DNA from: Thiobacillus denitrificans
Lineage (GTDB): Bacteria > Pseudomonadota > Gammaproteobacteria > Burkholderiales > Thiobacillaceae
Length of the DNA stretch: 53,087 nucleotides
Assembly: GCA_002424845.1 (NCBI GenBank)
Contig: DILD01000013.1
Coordinates: forward strand, 1-53,087
Direction of reading: 5' to 3'
How positions within the stretch are numbered: position 1 is the stretch's first letter; every line of letters begins with the position of its first letter. A model generated the notes under the pieces. It saw nothing but the letters and a program-made list of their open reading frames with translations, was not told where the DNA came from and did no database searches. Made by a program: the position numbers and the translations under genes. Of the stretch, positions 24,731-33,204 are shown piece by piece.

Positions 24731-25894
24731 ATGATGAGGGGATTGATCAAAGTTGGGTTGGGGGTGATGGCAACCTTGGGATCGATGGCGGCGTGGGCGG
24801 ACTATTCCTGGAATTTTCCAACGCCTGTGACACCCATCGCGCATGAAACGCTGGAAGTGCACAACCTGTTCATGATCATCATTACGGTGATTTTCTTTGC
24901 CGTGCTCGCCATCATGCTGTATTCCATGTGGGCGCACCGCAAGCGTGACGGGCATCAGGCGGCCGACTTCGTCAAGCCGAACAGCCGGAAGCAGTGGGCA
25001 TGGGTCATGGTGCCTTTTGCCGCATTGCTGTTCATCGATTATGTGGTGTTTGGCATTCCCGCCTACCACGCCGTCCTGATGTACGAAGACACCAAGACGG
25101 ATGCCGACATGGTGGTGAAGGTGACTGGCAGTCAGTGGCTTTGGGAATACGAGTATCCCGAAGAAGGGGTTAAGTTTACCAGCCGTCTGGTGACGCCCCG
25201 CACGCAGGTAATGAACGTGGATCCCAAGGGCGAACACTATCTGCTGGAGGTGGATAACCCGCTGGTGTTGCCGGTGGGTAAAAAGATTCGCTTCATCACC
25301 ACCTCGAATGACGTGATCCACAGCTGGTGGGTGCCGGCCTTCGGCGTGAAGCGCGACGCTGTGCCGGGCTTCCTGCGCGAGTTTTGGGCGACGATCGATA
25401 CGCCCGGGGTTTATCGCGGCCAGTGCGCCGAACTGTGCGGCAAGGAGCATGCGTTCATGCCGGTGGTGGTGCATGCGGTGCCGGAAGCGGAGTACCGCGA
25501 GTGGCTGGCCTCGAAAAAGTCCGGGCAGGCGCAGTTGGCAGCGAGCACGGATCAGACCTGGGGCAAGGATGACCTGATGCAAACCGGCGCCGATGTTTAT
25601 GCGAAGAGCTGCGCGGCCTGTCACCAGCCGGATGGAAAGGGGTTGCCCCCGGCCTTCCCGCCCATTGCGGGAGCGGCAGTTGCCAGCACTGCCTTCATGG
25701 ATGCCGAAGGCAACATGGTGAAGGGCGGCCATCTGGATACGGTGATGAACGGCAGAACGGGTTCTGCGATGCGTGCGTTCAAGGAAGAATTGAGTGACGT
25801 GGAAATCGCCGCTGTAGTGACGTATCAGCGCAATGCCTTTGGTAACGCCGCTGGAGATCTGGTGCAACCGTTGGCGGTCAAGAGCCTGCGTTAA
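24731..25894 (+). CDS. coxB: Cytochrome c oxidase subunit II with fused cytochrome c domain
   Basis: 387 residues. Signal peptide, two helices (about 42-65 and 85-105), the CuA domain with His197 (DVIHSWWVPAFGVK), Cys232, Cys236, His240 and Met243 (CAELCGKEHAFM), and a C-terminal cytochrome c with CAACH at 294-298, i.e. caa3-type architecture. It passes electrons from cytochrome c to CuA and heme a. Oddity: where the family has an EVxW glutamate at the start of helix 2, this protein reads RKQWAWVMVPFAAL, so the K-channel entrance glutamate is Gln. AAGGGGGA precedes the ATG; a second ATG follows directly. Confidence 0.95.
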   Translation: MMRGLIKVGLGVMATLGSMAAWADYSWNFPTPVTPIAHETLEVHNLFMIIITVIFFAVLAIMLYSMWAHRKRDGHQAADFVKPNSRKQWAWVMVPFAALLFIDYVVFGIPAYHAVLMYEDTKTDADMVVKVTGSQWLWEYEYPEEGVKFTSRLVTPRTQVMNVDPKGEHYLLEVDNPLVLPVGKKIRFITTSNDVIHSWWVPAFGVKRDAVPGFLREFWATIDTPGVYRGQCAELCGKEHAFMPVVVHAVPEAEYREWLASKKSGQAQLAASTDQTWGKDDLMQTGADVYAKSCAACHQPDGKGLPPAFPPIAGAAVASTAFMDAEGNMVKGGHLDTVMNGRTGSAMRAFKEELSDVEIAAVVTYQRNAFGNAAGDLVQPLAVKSLR

Positions 25895-25929
25895 GCAGAA
25901 ACTGACAGTATTGGGTAAAGGATAAACAA

Positions 25930-27525
25930 ATGACGACAGCAGCGAATCATGCAGACCACGCTCACCATGGGCACCATCCGAAAGGACTGGCGCATTGGCT
26001 GACGACCACCAATCACAAGGACATCGGCACGATGTACCTGATCTTTGCCTTCACCATGCTGTTGACGGGTGGAGCGATGATCCTGGGAGTGCGCGCTGAA
26101 CTGTTTCAGCCGGGCTTGCAGTTGATGCAGCCGGAGTTTTTCAATCAGCTCATCACCCTGCACGGACTGGTGATGGTGTTTGGCGCGGCCATGCCGGCGG
26201 CCACCGGGCTGGCCAACTGGATGCTGCCGATGACGATCGGTGCGCCGGACATGGCACTGCCGCGCTTGAATAACTGGAGTTTCTGGATTCTGCCGCCGGC
26301 GGCACTGATGCTCGTTTTGCCTTTCTTCCTCGGCCTGGCCGGCATTGGCCCCGGCGCGGTGGATACGGGCTGGACCATGTATGCGCCGCTCTCGATCCAG
26401 ACCGGCTGGGGGATGGATTTCGCCATTTTCGCCGTGCATATGCTGGGCGTGTCGTCCATCCTGGCCTCGATCAACGTGATCGTCACCATCCTGAACATGC
26501 GCGCGCCGGGCATGACGCTGATGAAAATGCCCATGTTCGCGCATGGCTTCCTGATGACCGCCGGCCTGCTGATCCTGATTATGCCGGTGCTGGCAGGTGG
26601 CGTGACCATGGTGCTGCTGGATCGCCATTTCGGTACCCACTTTTTCAACGCCGCGGGCGGCGGTGACCCGGTGCTGTGGCAGCACATTTTCTGGTTCATG
26701 GGGCACCCTGAAGTGTACGTGCTGCTGCTGCCGATCGCCGGCGCGATTCCGCATGTGCTGTCGGCCTTTTCCAGAAAGCCGATGTATGGCTACAGGGCAC
26801 AGGTGTACTCCATCTGGTCGATTGCCGCGCTGTCACTGGTGGTCTGGGCGCACCACATGTTCACCAGCGGCATGTCCGTGGGCGGGCAGCTCTACTTTAT
26901 GTACAGCACCATGCTGATTTCACTGCCGCTGGCAGTGCTGTTCTTCTGCTGGATCGCGACGGTCTGGCGCGGTTCGGTCAGTTTCGAGACTCCGATGCTG
27001 TTCGCTTTGGGCTTCGTCATCCTGTTCGGCTGGGGTGGTCTGACCGGCCTGGTGCTGGCGGATGCCGCGGCCGTGCCGCAATACCACAATGCCTATTTCC
27101 TGGTGGCGCATTTCCATTACGCGCTGTATCCGACCACGGTCATGGGCGCGATGGCGGCGATCTACTACTGGCTACCAAAGTGGACCGGCCATATGCTGGA
27201 CGAGCGCCTGGGCAAGCTGCATTTCTGGACCGTGATCGTCGGCGTGAACCTGACTTTCATTCCCCAGTTCTTCGTGGGTCTGGCCGGGATGCCCCGCCGC
27301 ATTCCCGACTACCCGCTGATGTTCGCGGAGTGGAACATGCTGTCGAGCACGGGCGCGCTCATCCTCGGAATTTCGCACCTGATGTTCATTTACATCGTGA
27401 TCAAGTGCGTGCGCGGCGGCAAGAAAGCCGAGGCTTCAGCCTGGGAGGGCGCAACCGGTCTTGAGTGGACCGTGCCGTCGCCGGCGCCGTACCACACCTT
27501 CGAGACGCAGCCTGTCGTCAAATGA
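25930..27525 (+). CDS. coxA: Cytochrome c oxidase subunit I (A-type heme-copper oxidase)
   Basis: 531 residues with twelve predicted helices. It carries TTNHKDIGTMYL, the D-channel segment GAPDMALPRLNN, the gating Glu and cross-linking His-Tyr in GHPEVY, the CuB pair in WAHHMF, heme ligands in VAHFHYAL and MPRRIPDYP. Oddity: the K-channel helix aligns without gaps to STMLISLPLAVLFFCWIAT, placing Leu337 where A-type enzymes have the channel lysine and Leu where the TG-x-K threonine is. The catalytic centre and D-channel look intact. ATGA overlap with the next small gene. Confidence 0.95.
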   Translation: MTTAANHADHAHHGHHPKGLAHWLTTTNHKDIGTMYLIFAFTMLLTGGAMILGVRAELFQPGLQLMQPEFFNQLITLHGLVMVFGAAMPAATGLANWMLPMTIGAPDMALPRLNNWSFWILPPAALMLVLPFFLGLAGIGPGAVDTGWTMYAPLSIQTGWGMDFAIFAVHMLGVSSILASINVIVTILNMRAPGMTLMKMPMFAHGFLMTAGLLILIMPVLAGGVTMVLLDRHFGTHFFNAAGGGDPVLWQHIFWFMGHPEVYVLLLPIAGAIPHVLSAFSRKPMYGYRAQVYSIWSIAALSLVVWAHHMFTSGMSVGGQLYFMYSTMLISLPLAVLFFCWIATVWRGSVSFETPMLFALGFVILFGWGGLTGLVLADAAAVPQYHNAYFLVAHFHYALYPTTVMGAMAAIYYWLPKWTGHMLDERLGKLHFWTVIVGVNLTFIPQFFVGLAGMPRRIPDYPLMFAEWNMLSSTGALILGISHLMFIYIVIKCVRGGKKAEASAWEGATGLEWTVPSPAPYHTFETQPVVK

Positions 27526-27686
27526 CCGTGGACGACAACATGAATGTGCCCGGGTCGGGTCAACTCAACCGGGATGACCCGGAGTGGACACGCAGGCATG
27601 CCAGCAGTGTCCGCTTGGCGTGGGTGTTTGGTGCAGTCGCTGTTCTGGTGTTTGTGCTGGCGCTATGGAAACTTCGCCCGTTCTAG
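27522..27686 (+). CDS. Cytochrome oxidase small assembly-type membrane protein
   Basis: 54 residues with one membrane helix near the C-terminus (SVRLAWVFGAVAVLVFVLALW, about 28-50) and a charged cytosolic N-terminus. The ATG at 27522 overlaps the coxA stop, and the end overlaps ctaG by 22 bp. Small single-helix proteins in this slot between coxA and ctaG are usual in betaproteobacteria and thought to assist oxidase assembly; the role is inferred from position. Confidence 0.75.
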   Translation: MTVDDNMNVPGSGQLNRDDPEWTRRHASSVRLAWVFGAVAVLVFVLALWKLRPF

Positions 27687-28228
27687 ACGATGCTGCGCGC
27701 CAGGTGGCGAATCGTCGCCTGGCGATTCGCCTGGCGCTGGTGGCGGTGTTTTTTGCCGGCTTTGGTTTTGCGCTGGTGCCACTGTATGACGCATTCTGCC
27801 GCATGACCGGGCTGGATGGCAGGACCGGTGTCATGGCGGCTTCTGCCGTAGAGAACAGCCAGGTGGACTATTCGCGCTGGGTGACGGTGGAATTCCTGAG
27901 CCATGCCATGCCGGGCGTGGGACTGGAATTCGTTCCGGAGCAATTCAAGATGCGGGTTCACCCGGGTGCAGTCGCCCACATCAACTATGTGGCCAAGAAC
28001 CCGACCGACCGCCGCTTCATCGGCCAGGCCGTGCCTAACGTGACACCAGGCATTGCAGCGAAGCACTTCAAGAAAATCGAGTGCTTCTGTTTTACGCAAC
28101 AGACGTTCCAGCCTGGCGAGGTGCGGCAGATGCCGGTCACGTTCGTCGTCAGTCCGGAGTTGACGCAGGATTTGAGCACGGTAACGCTTTCTTACACCTT
28201 CTATGAAGCGGTGAAAGAGCGCAGCTAA
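27665..28228 (+). CDS. ctaG: Cytochrome c oxidase assembly protein CtaG (Cox11)
   Basis: 187 residues. One N-terminal membrane anchor (about 18-40) and a periplasmic Cox11 domain. PLYDAFCRMTGLDG is the family start and KIECFCFTQQTFQPGE holds the CFCF copper site that delivers copper to CuB of subunit I. The ATG at 27665 lies within the preceding small gene; the frame open to 27584 is an overlap shadow. Confidence 0.95.
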   Translation: METSPVLDDAARQVANRRLAIRLALVAVFFAGFGFALVPLYDAFCRMTGLDGRTGVMAASAVENSQVDYSRWVTVEFLSHAMPGVGLEFVPEQFKMRVHPGAVAHINYVAKNPTDRRFIGQAVPNVTPGIAAKHFKKIECFCFTQQTFQPGEVRQMPVTFVVSPELTQDLSTVTLSYTFYEAVKERS

Positions 28229-28266
28229 TGAGTGATTTGAAAACAAATAAAGAGGAGAGGGCAATC

Positions 28267-29115
28267 ATGAATGCGACGCAGGGACATTATTTCGTACCAA
28301 GTGTCAGCCGGTATTCGACATTACTTTCGAGTGGCGTTTTTTTTCTGGCACTGGGATTCATTCTTCGACTCAACGGCACCCCGGCCGGCTTGTGGGGCAT
28401 GCTGTTCGGCGCGGCCTTGATCCTGTATGTGACCGTAGGCTGGTTCGGCGAGGTGATTCGCGAAAGTGTGGGGGGGATCTACACCAAGTGGGAAGATCGC
28501 TCTTATCGGCTGGGCATGATCTGGTTCATCACGTCCGAGGTGGCTTTTTTTGCCTGCTTCTTCGGGGTGCTTTATTACCTTCGGCTGATTTCCGTTCCTG
28601 AACTGGCGGGTTTTGATCCTGCCTATACCCTGCACCCTGATTACACGAGTACATGGCCGACCAGCGGTCCGATGGGCGAGGTCTTTACGCCTATGGCCGC
28701 GTGGGGGATTCCGGCCATCAATACGCTGCTGCTGCTCACCTCGGGCGCGACGCTGACCTGGGCGCACTGGGCCCTGCTTAAAAACAACCGGACTCAACTC
28801 ATTGCCGGGCTGGCACTGACCATTCTTCTGGGCGCCACTTTCATGGGGTTTCAGGTGTATGAATACATGCATGCCTATGCCGAACTGGGACTCACGCTAG
28901 GGGCGGGGGTGTATGGGGCCACTTTTTACATTCTCACCGGCTTTCACGGATTCCATGTCACCCTGGGTACGATCATGTTGATCGTCATACTGGGACGCTG
29001 CATGAAGGGGCATTTTGATTCGCACAACCACTTTGGATTCGAGGCTGTGGCCTGGTATTGGCACTTTGTGGACGTGGTGTGGTTGCTCTTGTTTGTGTTT
29101 GTCTATTGGCTCTGA
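28267..29115 (+). CDS. coxC: Cytochrome c oxidase subunit III
   Basis: 282 residues with seven predicted helices. HYFVPSVSRYSTL is the family N-terminus; SEVAFFACFFGVLYY, LLLTSGATLTWAHWAL, GFHGFHVTLGTIML and the closing HFVDVVWLLLFVFVYWL are typical. The start was set at 28267 because GAGGAGAGG lies 6 bases upstream; an ATG at 28228 that overlaps the ctaG stop would add 13 residues. Confidence 0.95.
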   Translation: MNATQGHYFVPSVSRYSTLLSSGVFFLALGFILRLNGTPAGLWGMLFGAALILYVTVGWFGEVIRESVGGIYTKWEDRSYRLGMIWFITSEVAFFACFFGVLYYLRLISVPELAGFDPAYTLHPDYTSTWPTSGPMGEVFTPMAAWGIPAINTLLLLTSGATLTWAHWALLKNNRTQLIAGLALTILLGATFMGFQVYEYMHAYAELGLTLGAGVYGATFYILTGFHGFHVTLGTIMLIVILGRCMKGHFDSHNHFGFEAVAWYWHFVDVVWLLLFVFVYWL

Positions 29116-29142
29116 CCGTCAATGCGGGCCTTGGCCCGCATA

Positions 29143-29352
29143 TCACAAACCCTTCTGCGGGATGATACCGAAGTAGAATCCCGCTAGAAGCATCAGAAAC
29201 AATGCGATAGAAAGTGAAATGCGCACGGTTAGGGCGCGGACTGCGCGCGTGCTGTTGGCCTTGTCCTTGTCACGGTAAATGAATGTCAGTGCGCTGAACA
29301 GGCTGATGAGTATGAACGCGATCAGCGTAACGATAATGGCTTTAGCAAGCAT
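29143..29352 (-). CDS. Twin transmembrane protein (DUF2909 type)
   Basis: 69 residues with two membrane helices (about 2-24 and 45-65) joined by a basic loop (YRDKDKANSTRAVRALTVRI). GGGAG precedes the ATG at 29352. It lies on the opposite strand between coxC and surf1, the usual place for this family in betaproteobacteria. Probably linked to the oxidase; no function is known. Confidence 0.75.
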   Translation of the reverse strand: MLAKAIIVTLIAFILISLFSALTFIYRDKDKANSTRAVRALTVRISLSIALFLMLLAGFYFGIIPQKGL

Positions 29353-29388
29353 AGTGATCTCCCAAAAAATAATTATGCGAGCTACCCT

Positions 29389-30114
29389 ATGGCGATGCAA
29401 ATTTTCTTTTATCGCTTCCAGCCCCGCTTGATTCCAGGCTTGGCTGTCCTTGCCATGCTTGCATTATTCATTCATCTTGGCTTGTGGCAGGATGGCAAGG
29501 CTGGGCAGGTTGAGGCGCAGCGGGCACTTTACAAAGCGCGCAGCGAGCACCCGCCAATCCAGATCGGGACGGACCGCGTTGTCCCGGAGACGCTTGTCTA
29601 CGCCCAGGGCGCGGTACGTGGCGAGTATGAAGCGGAGAAGCAGTTTTATGTCGACAATCAGGTGGAAGGCGGGCGCCCGGGTGTGCATGTCATTACGCCG
29701 CTGAGAATCGACGGTGGAGACACCCGCATCCTGGTGAATCGAGGATGGTTGGCCTGGGAGGATCGTCGCGCTCCCCCACGTTTCAAGAGTCCGGATGGAA
29801 CGGTGGAGCTGACGGGCATCATTGTGGCCCCGGGCAAGCAAAAATATTTGTTGATGCCTGAGCGCCAGGAGGCCTGGCCGGAGTTGTGGTCTTCCCTGGA
29901 TATCGAACGCTATGCCAAGGCAACGGCTCACCCGGTTCAGCCGGTGATTCTGCAGCTAACATCGGCCGGGAGCGACGATGGATTGCTCCGAAACTGGCCG
30001 CAGCCTGAGGATAAGGTCTCGATGCATAAAGGGTATGCACTGCAATGGTTCGGCATGGCCATGGCTTTGGTGGGGTTTTATTTTGTAGCCAGTTTCAGGA
30101 AAATGAAACGCTAG
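29389..30114 (+). CDS. SURF1 family oxidase assembly protein
   Basis: 241 residues with an N-terminal helix (about 15-32) and a C-terminal helix (about 218-235) flanking a periplasmic domain. LGLWQDGKAGQVEAQ, VYAQGAVRGEYEAEKQFYVDNQ, GVHVITPLRI, LVNRGWLAWEDRR and HKGYALQWFGMAMAL are SURF1 motifs. It assists heme a insertion into subunit I. No strong ribosome-binding site is seen; an ATG at 29395 is an alternative start. Confidence 0.93.
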   Translation: MAMQIFFYRFQPRLIPGLAVLAMLALFIHLGLWQDGKAGQVEAQRALYKARSEHPPIQIGTDRVVPETLVYAQGAVRGEYEAEKQFYVDNQVEGGRPGVHVITPLRIDGGDTRILVNRGWLAWEDRRAPPRFKSPDGTVELTGIIVAPGKQKYLLMPERQEAWPELWSSLDIERYAKATAHPVQPVILQLTSAGSDDGLLRNWPQPEDKVSMHKGYALQWFGMAMALVGFYFVASFRKMKR

Positions 30115-30199
30115 CATGGGCGTGCAAGTGACGATTGCGGCGCAATGGCGTTAATCAAGTGAGCTCGGTGTCCCTGTTTTGGGCGTCTTCCTGGCGGGG

Positions 30200-30769
30200 A
30201 TGGATGTGATCAAGCGATTTAAACTTCTGCTGTTTGTTGGTCTGCTGGTGTTGCCCACTGCGTTGGCATATATCAGCTACAGCCAGTTCAACTGGCGCCC
30301 CTCTGCCCATAAAAACTACGGTGAATTGCTGCCCGCGATGCCGCTGGCAAACACGACAGGCGTCTGGTCGGATGGCACGGTGGCGGGGTTCGAACTGACA
30401 CGCGGCAAATGGGTGCTCACCTATGTCGGCCCCTCGAAGTGTGCGGAGGCGTGCCGTCAAAGCTTGTACTTCATGCGCCAGGCCCGTATTCTCCAGGACA
30501 GCGAACGGTATCGCATTGAACTGGTTTGGGTCGTCACGGATGCCGGAGAGGCCGAGCAATCAGCGCTGCAGGCCACCCCCGGACTAAGGGCATGGCGATC
30601 CGATACTCCCGCCTTGACGCGCCAATTCGTGACAGAAACCGCCAATGCGGGCCACATCTATTTTATCGACCCGCTAGGCAACCCGATCCTGCGTTTCCCG
30701 ACACCGCCTGACGCCAAACGTATGGTGAAAGACATCAAACTGCTGCTAAAAGCTTCTCAGATCGGCTGA
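30200..30769 (+). CDS. SCO1-like thioredoxin-fold oxidase assembly protein
   Basis: 189 residues with an N-terminal anchor (about 5-27) and a periplasmic thioredoxin-like domain. The CxxxC motif is KCAEAC, and VWVVTDAG and HIYFIDPLGNPILRFP follow. It resembles the SCO/SenC family but is more divergent than the gene at 33201, with the typical late copper-ligand His uncertain. The start at 30200 was chosen over TTG 30179 because GGCGGGG lies just upstream. It stops 2 bp before ctaA. Confidence 0.75.
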   Translation: MDVIKRFKLLLFVGLLVLPTALAYISYSQFNWRPSAHKNYGELLPAMPLANTTGVWSDGTVAGFELTRGKWVLTYVGPSKCAEACRQSLYFMRQARILQDSERYRIELVWVVTDAGEAEQSALQATPGLRAWRSDTPALTRQFVTETANAGHIYFIDPLGNPILRFPTPPDAKRMVKDIKLLLKASQIG

Positions 30770-30771
30770 CT

Positions 30772-31755
30772 ATGACCCTCTACCGCAAACTGATTCTGGT
30801 TGCGTTGATTCTGACGTTCGCTGTCGTAAGCCTTGGCGCTTATGTACGTTTGTCTGACGCCGGCCTCGGCTGCCCCGATTGGCCGGGGTGTTATGGCAAA
30901 TTGACGCCGCATCATGCGGCCGACGCCATCAATGCAGAATTCGCTCAAAGTCCGCACGGGCCGGTTTCACATGCCAAGGCATGGAAAGAGATGGTGCACC
31001 GTTATTTCGCTGGAGTGCTTGGACTGCTGGTGCTGGCGATCGCAGTGACGGCCTGGCAGAAGCGGCGCGAGACGAATGGCCCCCCGGGCTTGCCTGCCTT
31101 GCTGCTTGGCTTGATTGTGTTTCAGGCCTTGCTCGGAATGTGGACTGTCACGCAAATGCTCAAGCCGCTGGTTGTCACCGCGCATCTGCTCGGCGGAATG
31201 GCGACCCTGTCGTTGTTGTTATGGCTGTGGCTGCGTGAACGCGCCCAGACACGTCACGCGTATTTCGCGCGGGTCGATCATATGCGCGGGAGTGTGACTG
31301 TCGCCTTGATTTTGGTGGTCGTGCAAATCGTGCTGGGTGGATGGGTCAGTACCAACTATGCGGCGCTGGCCTGTACCGATTATCCCCTGTGCCAGGGCGT
31401 GTGGATGCCGCCCATGGACTTCGAGCACGGATTTACCTTGCACCGCGAACTTGGCGAAACCGCGGCCGGTGATCTGCTTCCGCTGACCGCGCTGACGGCG
31501 ATCCATTGGGTGCACCGGGCCATGGCTTTGATCGTGACGCTCTATGTGGGCTGGCTGGCAATCCGCCTGCTGCGCACTCCGGGTTTTGCTTTTTTTGGCA
31601 TGGCGGTCGGCGGCTTGCTGTCGCTTCAAGTTACGCTGGGCATCAGCAACGTGTTGTTCAGTCTGCCGCTGGCTATCGCCGTGGCGCACAATGCCGGGGC
31701 GGCGCTGTTGCTGGCCAGCGTGGTGTGGTTGAACTATCGGGTACACGGGGCATGA
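30772..31755 (+). CDS. ctaA: Heme A synthase
   Basis: 327 residues, eight predicted helices, a COX15/CtaA protein that oxidises heme O to heme A. Motifs: LGAYVRLSDAGLGCPDWPGCYG, E/H in MVHRYFAGVLGL, VTAHLLGGM, ACTDYPLCQGVW and IHWVHRAMA, which supply the heme-binding histidines and the paired cysteines. ATGA overlap with ctaB, so heme O and heme A synthesis are coupled. Confidence 0.95.
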   Translation: MTLYRKLILVALILTFAVVSLGAYVRLSDAGLGCPDWPGCYGKLTPHHAADAINAEFAQSPHGPVSHAKAWKEMVHRYFAGVLGLLVLAIAVTAWQKRRETNGPPGLPALLLGLIVFQALLGMWTVTQMLKPLVVTAHLLGGMATLSLLLWLWLRERAQTRHAYFARVDHMRGSVTVALILVVVQIVLGGWVSTNYAALACTDYPLCQGVWMPPMDFEHGFTLHRELGETAAGDLLPLTALTAIHWVHRAMALIVTLYVGWLAIRLLRTPGFAFFGMAVGGLLSLQVTLGISNVLFSLPLAIAVAHNAGAALLLASVVWLNYRVHGA

Positions 31756-32654
31756 GCATGCCATCCTTGATGTTTCAAGGGATGGCTTGTCGCTGCCAGC
31801 AGTTTCTCGCGCTCTGCAAACTTCGGGTGGTCAGCCTGATTGTGTTTACCGCCGTGATTGGCATGTTTCTGGCGGTTCCGGGCTGGCCCGCGTGGAATGT
31901 GCTTTGGGCGGGGACATCGGGTATCGCGCTGGTGGCCGGCGCAGCGGCCGCGTTCAACTGTCTGGTCGAACAGAAAATAGATGCCGTGATGGCGCGCACG
32001 CGAGCCAGGCCCTTGCCACGCGGTGTGTTGAGCAACACGCAGACGCTGGTTTTTTCCGGGCTGGTCGGCGGGGCGGGTCTGTATCTGCTGTACGGGTTCG
32101 TCAATGCGCTCACCATGTGGCTCACGCTGGCGACCTTCGTCGGTTATGCCGTCATTTACACCGCTGTGCTGAAACCGGCCACGCCGCAGAATATCGTGAT
32201 CGGCGGCGCGTCGGGTGCCATGCCGCCTGTTCTGGGTTGGGCCGCCGCCACAGGGGAGGTCCATCATGACGCCTTGTTGCTGTTCCTCATTATTTTTGCC
32301 TGGACCCCGCCGCATTTTTGGGCGCTGGCGCTGTATCGGCGGGATGAATACGCCCAAGCCGGGTTGCCCATGCTGCCCGTGACACATGGCGAAGCCTATA
32401 CCCGTCTGCATGTGCTGCTTTACACATTATTGCTGTTTGCCGTGACCATGCTTCCGCTCGGCACCGGTATGGGCGGGTGGATTTACCTGATTGGTGCCGT
32501 ATTGCTGGGCGGGCGTTTTATTCAGTACGGCTGGCGTTTGTATCGGGCGTACAGCGATGAACTGGCGAAGAAGACATTTCGCTTTTCCATCTGGTATCTA
32601 AGCCTGTTGTTTGCGGTGATGCTGGTCGACCACTATTTCCCCATACCCCTCTGA
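31752..32654 (+). CDS. ctaB: Protoheme IX farnesyltransferase (heme O synthase)
   Basis: 300 residues, UbiA-superfamily prenyltransferase with about nine helices. The first metal-binding motif is NCLVEQKIDAVMARTRARPL and the second region is YRRDEYAQAGLPMLPV. It adds a farnesyl group to heme b to make heme O. The ATG at 31752 overlaps the ctaA stop; the longer frame to 31506 is a shadow of ctaA. Confidence 0.95.
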   Translation: MSMPSLMFQGMACRCQQFLALCKLRVVSLIVFTAVIGMFLAVPGWPAWNVLWAGTSGIALVAGAAAAFNCLVEQKIDAVMARTRARPLPRGVLSNTQTLVFSGLVGGAGLYLLYGFVNALTMWLTLATFVGYAVIYTAVLKPATPQNIVIGGASGAMPPVLGWAAATGEVHHDALLLFLIIFAWTPPHFWALALYRRDEYAQAGLPMLPVTHGEAYTRLHVLLYTLLLFAVTMLPLGTGMGGWIYLIGAVLLGGRFIQYGWRLYRAYSDELAKKTFRFSIWYLSLLFAVMLVDHYFPIPL

Positions 32655-32739
32655 TTCTTAAAGTGAATTGGAAGGGTTCTAACTAGATATTCAGACAAGA
32701 TTGTTTTATATTGTGCCCTGTTCAAATCCGGGGCACAGG

Positions 32740-33204
32740 ATGATCCTTTCTCGAACCAGTCAATATGCCGTTCAGGCGCTGATCTATATGGCAACCCAGC
32801 CGAGCGCCACGCCCGTGCTGAACAAGGATATCGCCGCCCAACTGGGGGTGCCGGCACCGTATCTCGCGAAGATCCTGCAGAGCCTTGCCAAAGGGAACCT
32901 GCTCTATTCCTTTCGTGGTCGCCTGGGGGGCTTCTGCCTGCGTGATGAGGGTGAAAAAATCACGCTGATGCAGATACTGCTGCTGACGGAGGGGCCTGCC
33001 TTTACTCAAAGCTGCTTGCTGGGCTTGAAGAAATGCAGTGATGAGACGGCCTGTCCGCTGCATTTTCGCTGGCTTCCGGTGAAAAAGAAAATCATGGAAT
33101 TGCTGCAGGAGACCACCTTGGAAAAATTGGCCAAGGCGGTGGAAACCGGCAAGTACCGTTTGGCGGATGTGCCCGGGAAACTGTTCGAGCAAATCAAGCA
33201 ATGA
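32740..33204 (+). CDS. Rrf2 family transcriptional regulator, probable Fe-S sensor
   Basis: 154 residues with the Rrf2 winged helix (MILSRTSQYAVQALIYMA, NKDIAAQLGVPAPYLAKILQSLAKGNLL, FRGRLGGFCL). Three cysteines in CLLGLKKCSDETACPLH match the cluster-binding loop of [2Fe-2S]/[4Fe-4S] Rrf2 proteins such as NsrR and IscR. It sits between ctaB and sco and overlaps sco by 4 bp, immediately before the cbb3 operon, so it is a candidate regulator of oxidase choice in response to NO, O2 or iron-sulfur status (inference). Confidence 0.88.
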   Translation: MILSRTSQYAVQALIYMATQPSATPVLNKDIAAQLGVPAPYLAKILQSLAKGNLLYSFRGRLGGFCLRDEGEKITLMQILLLTEGPAFTQSCLLGLKKCSDETACPLHFRWLPVKKKIMELLQETTLEKLAKAVETGKYRLADVPGKLFEQIKQ

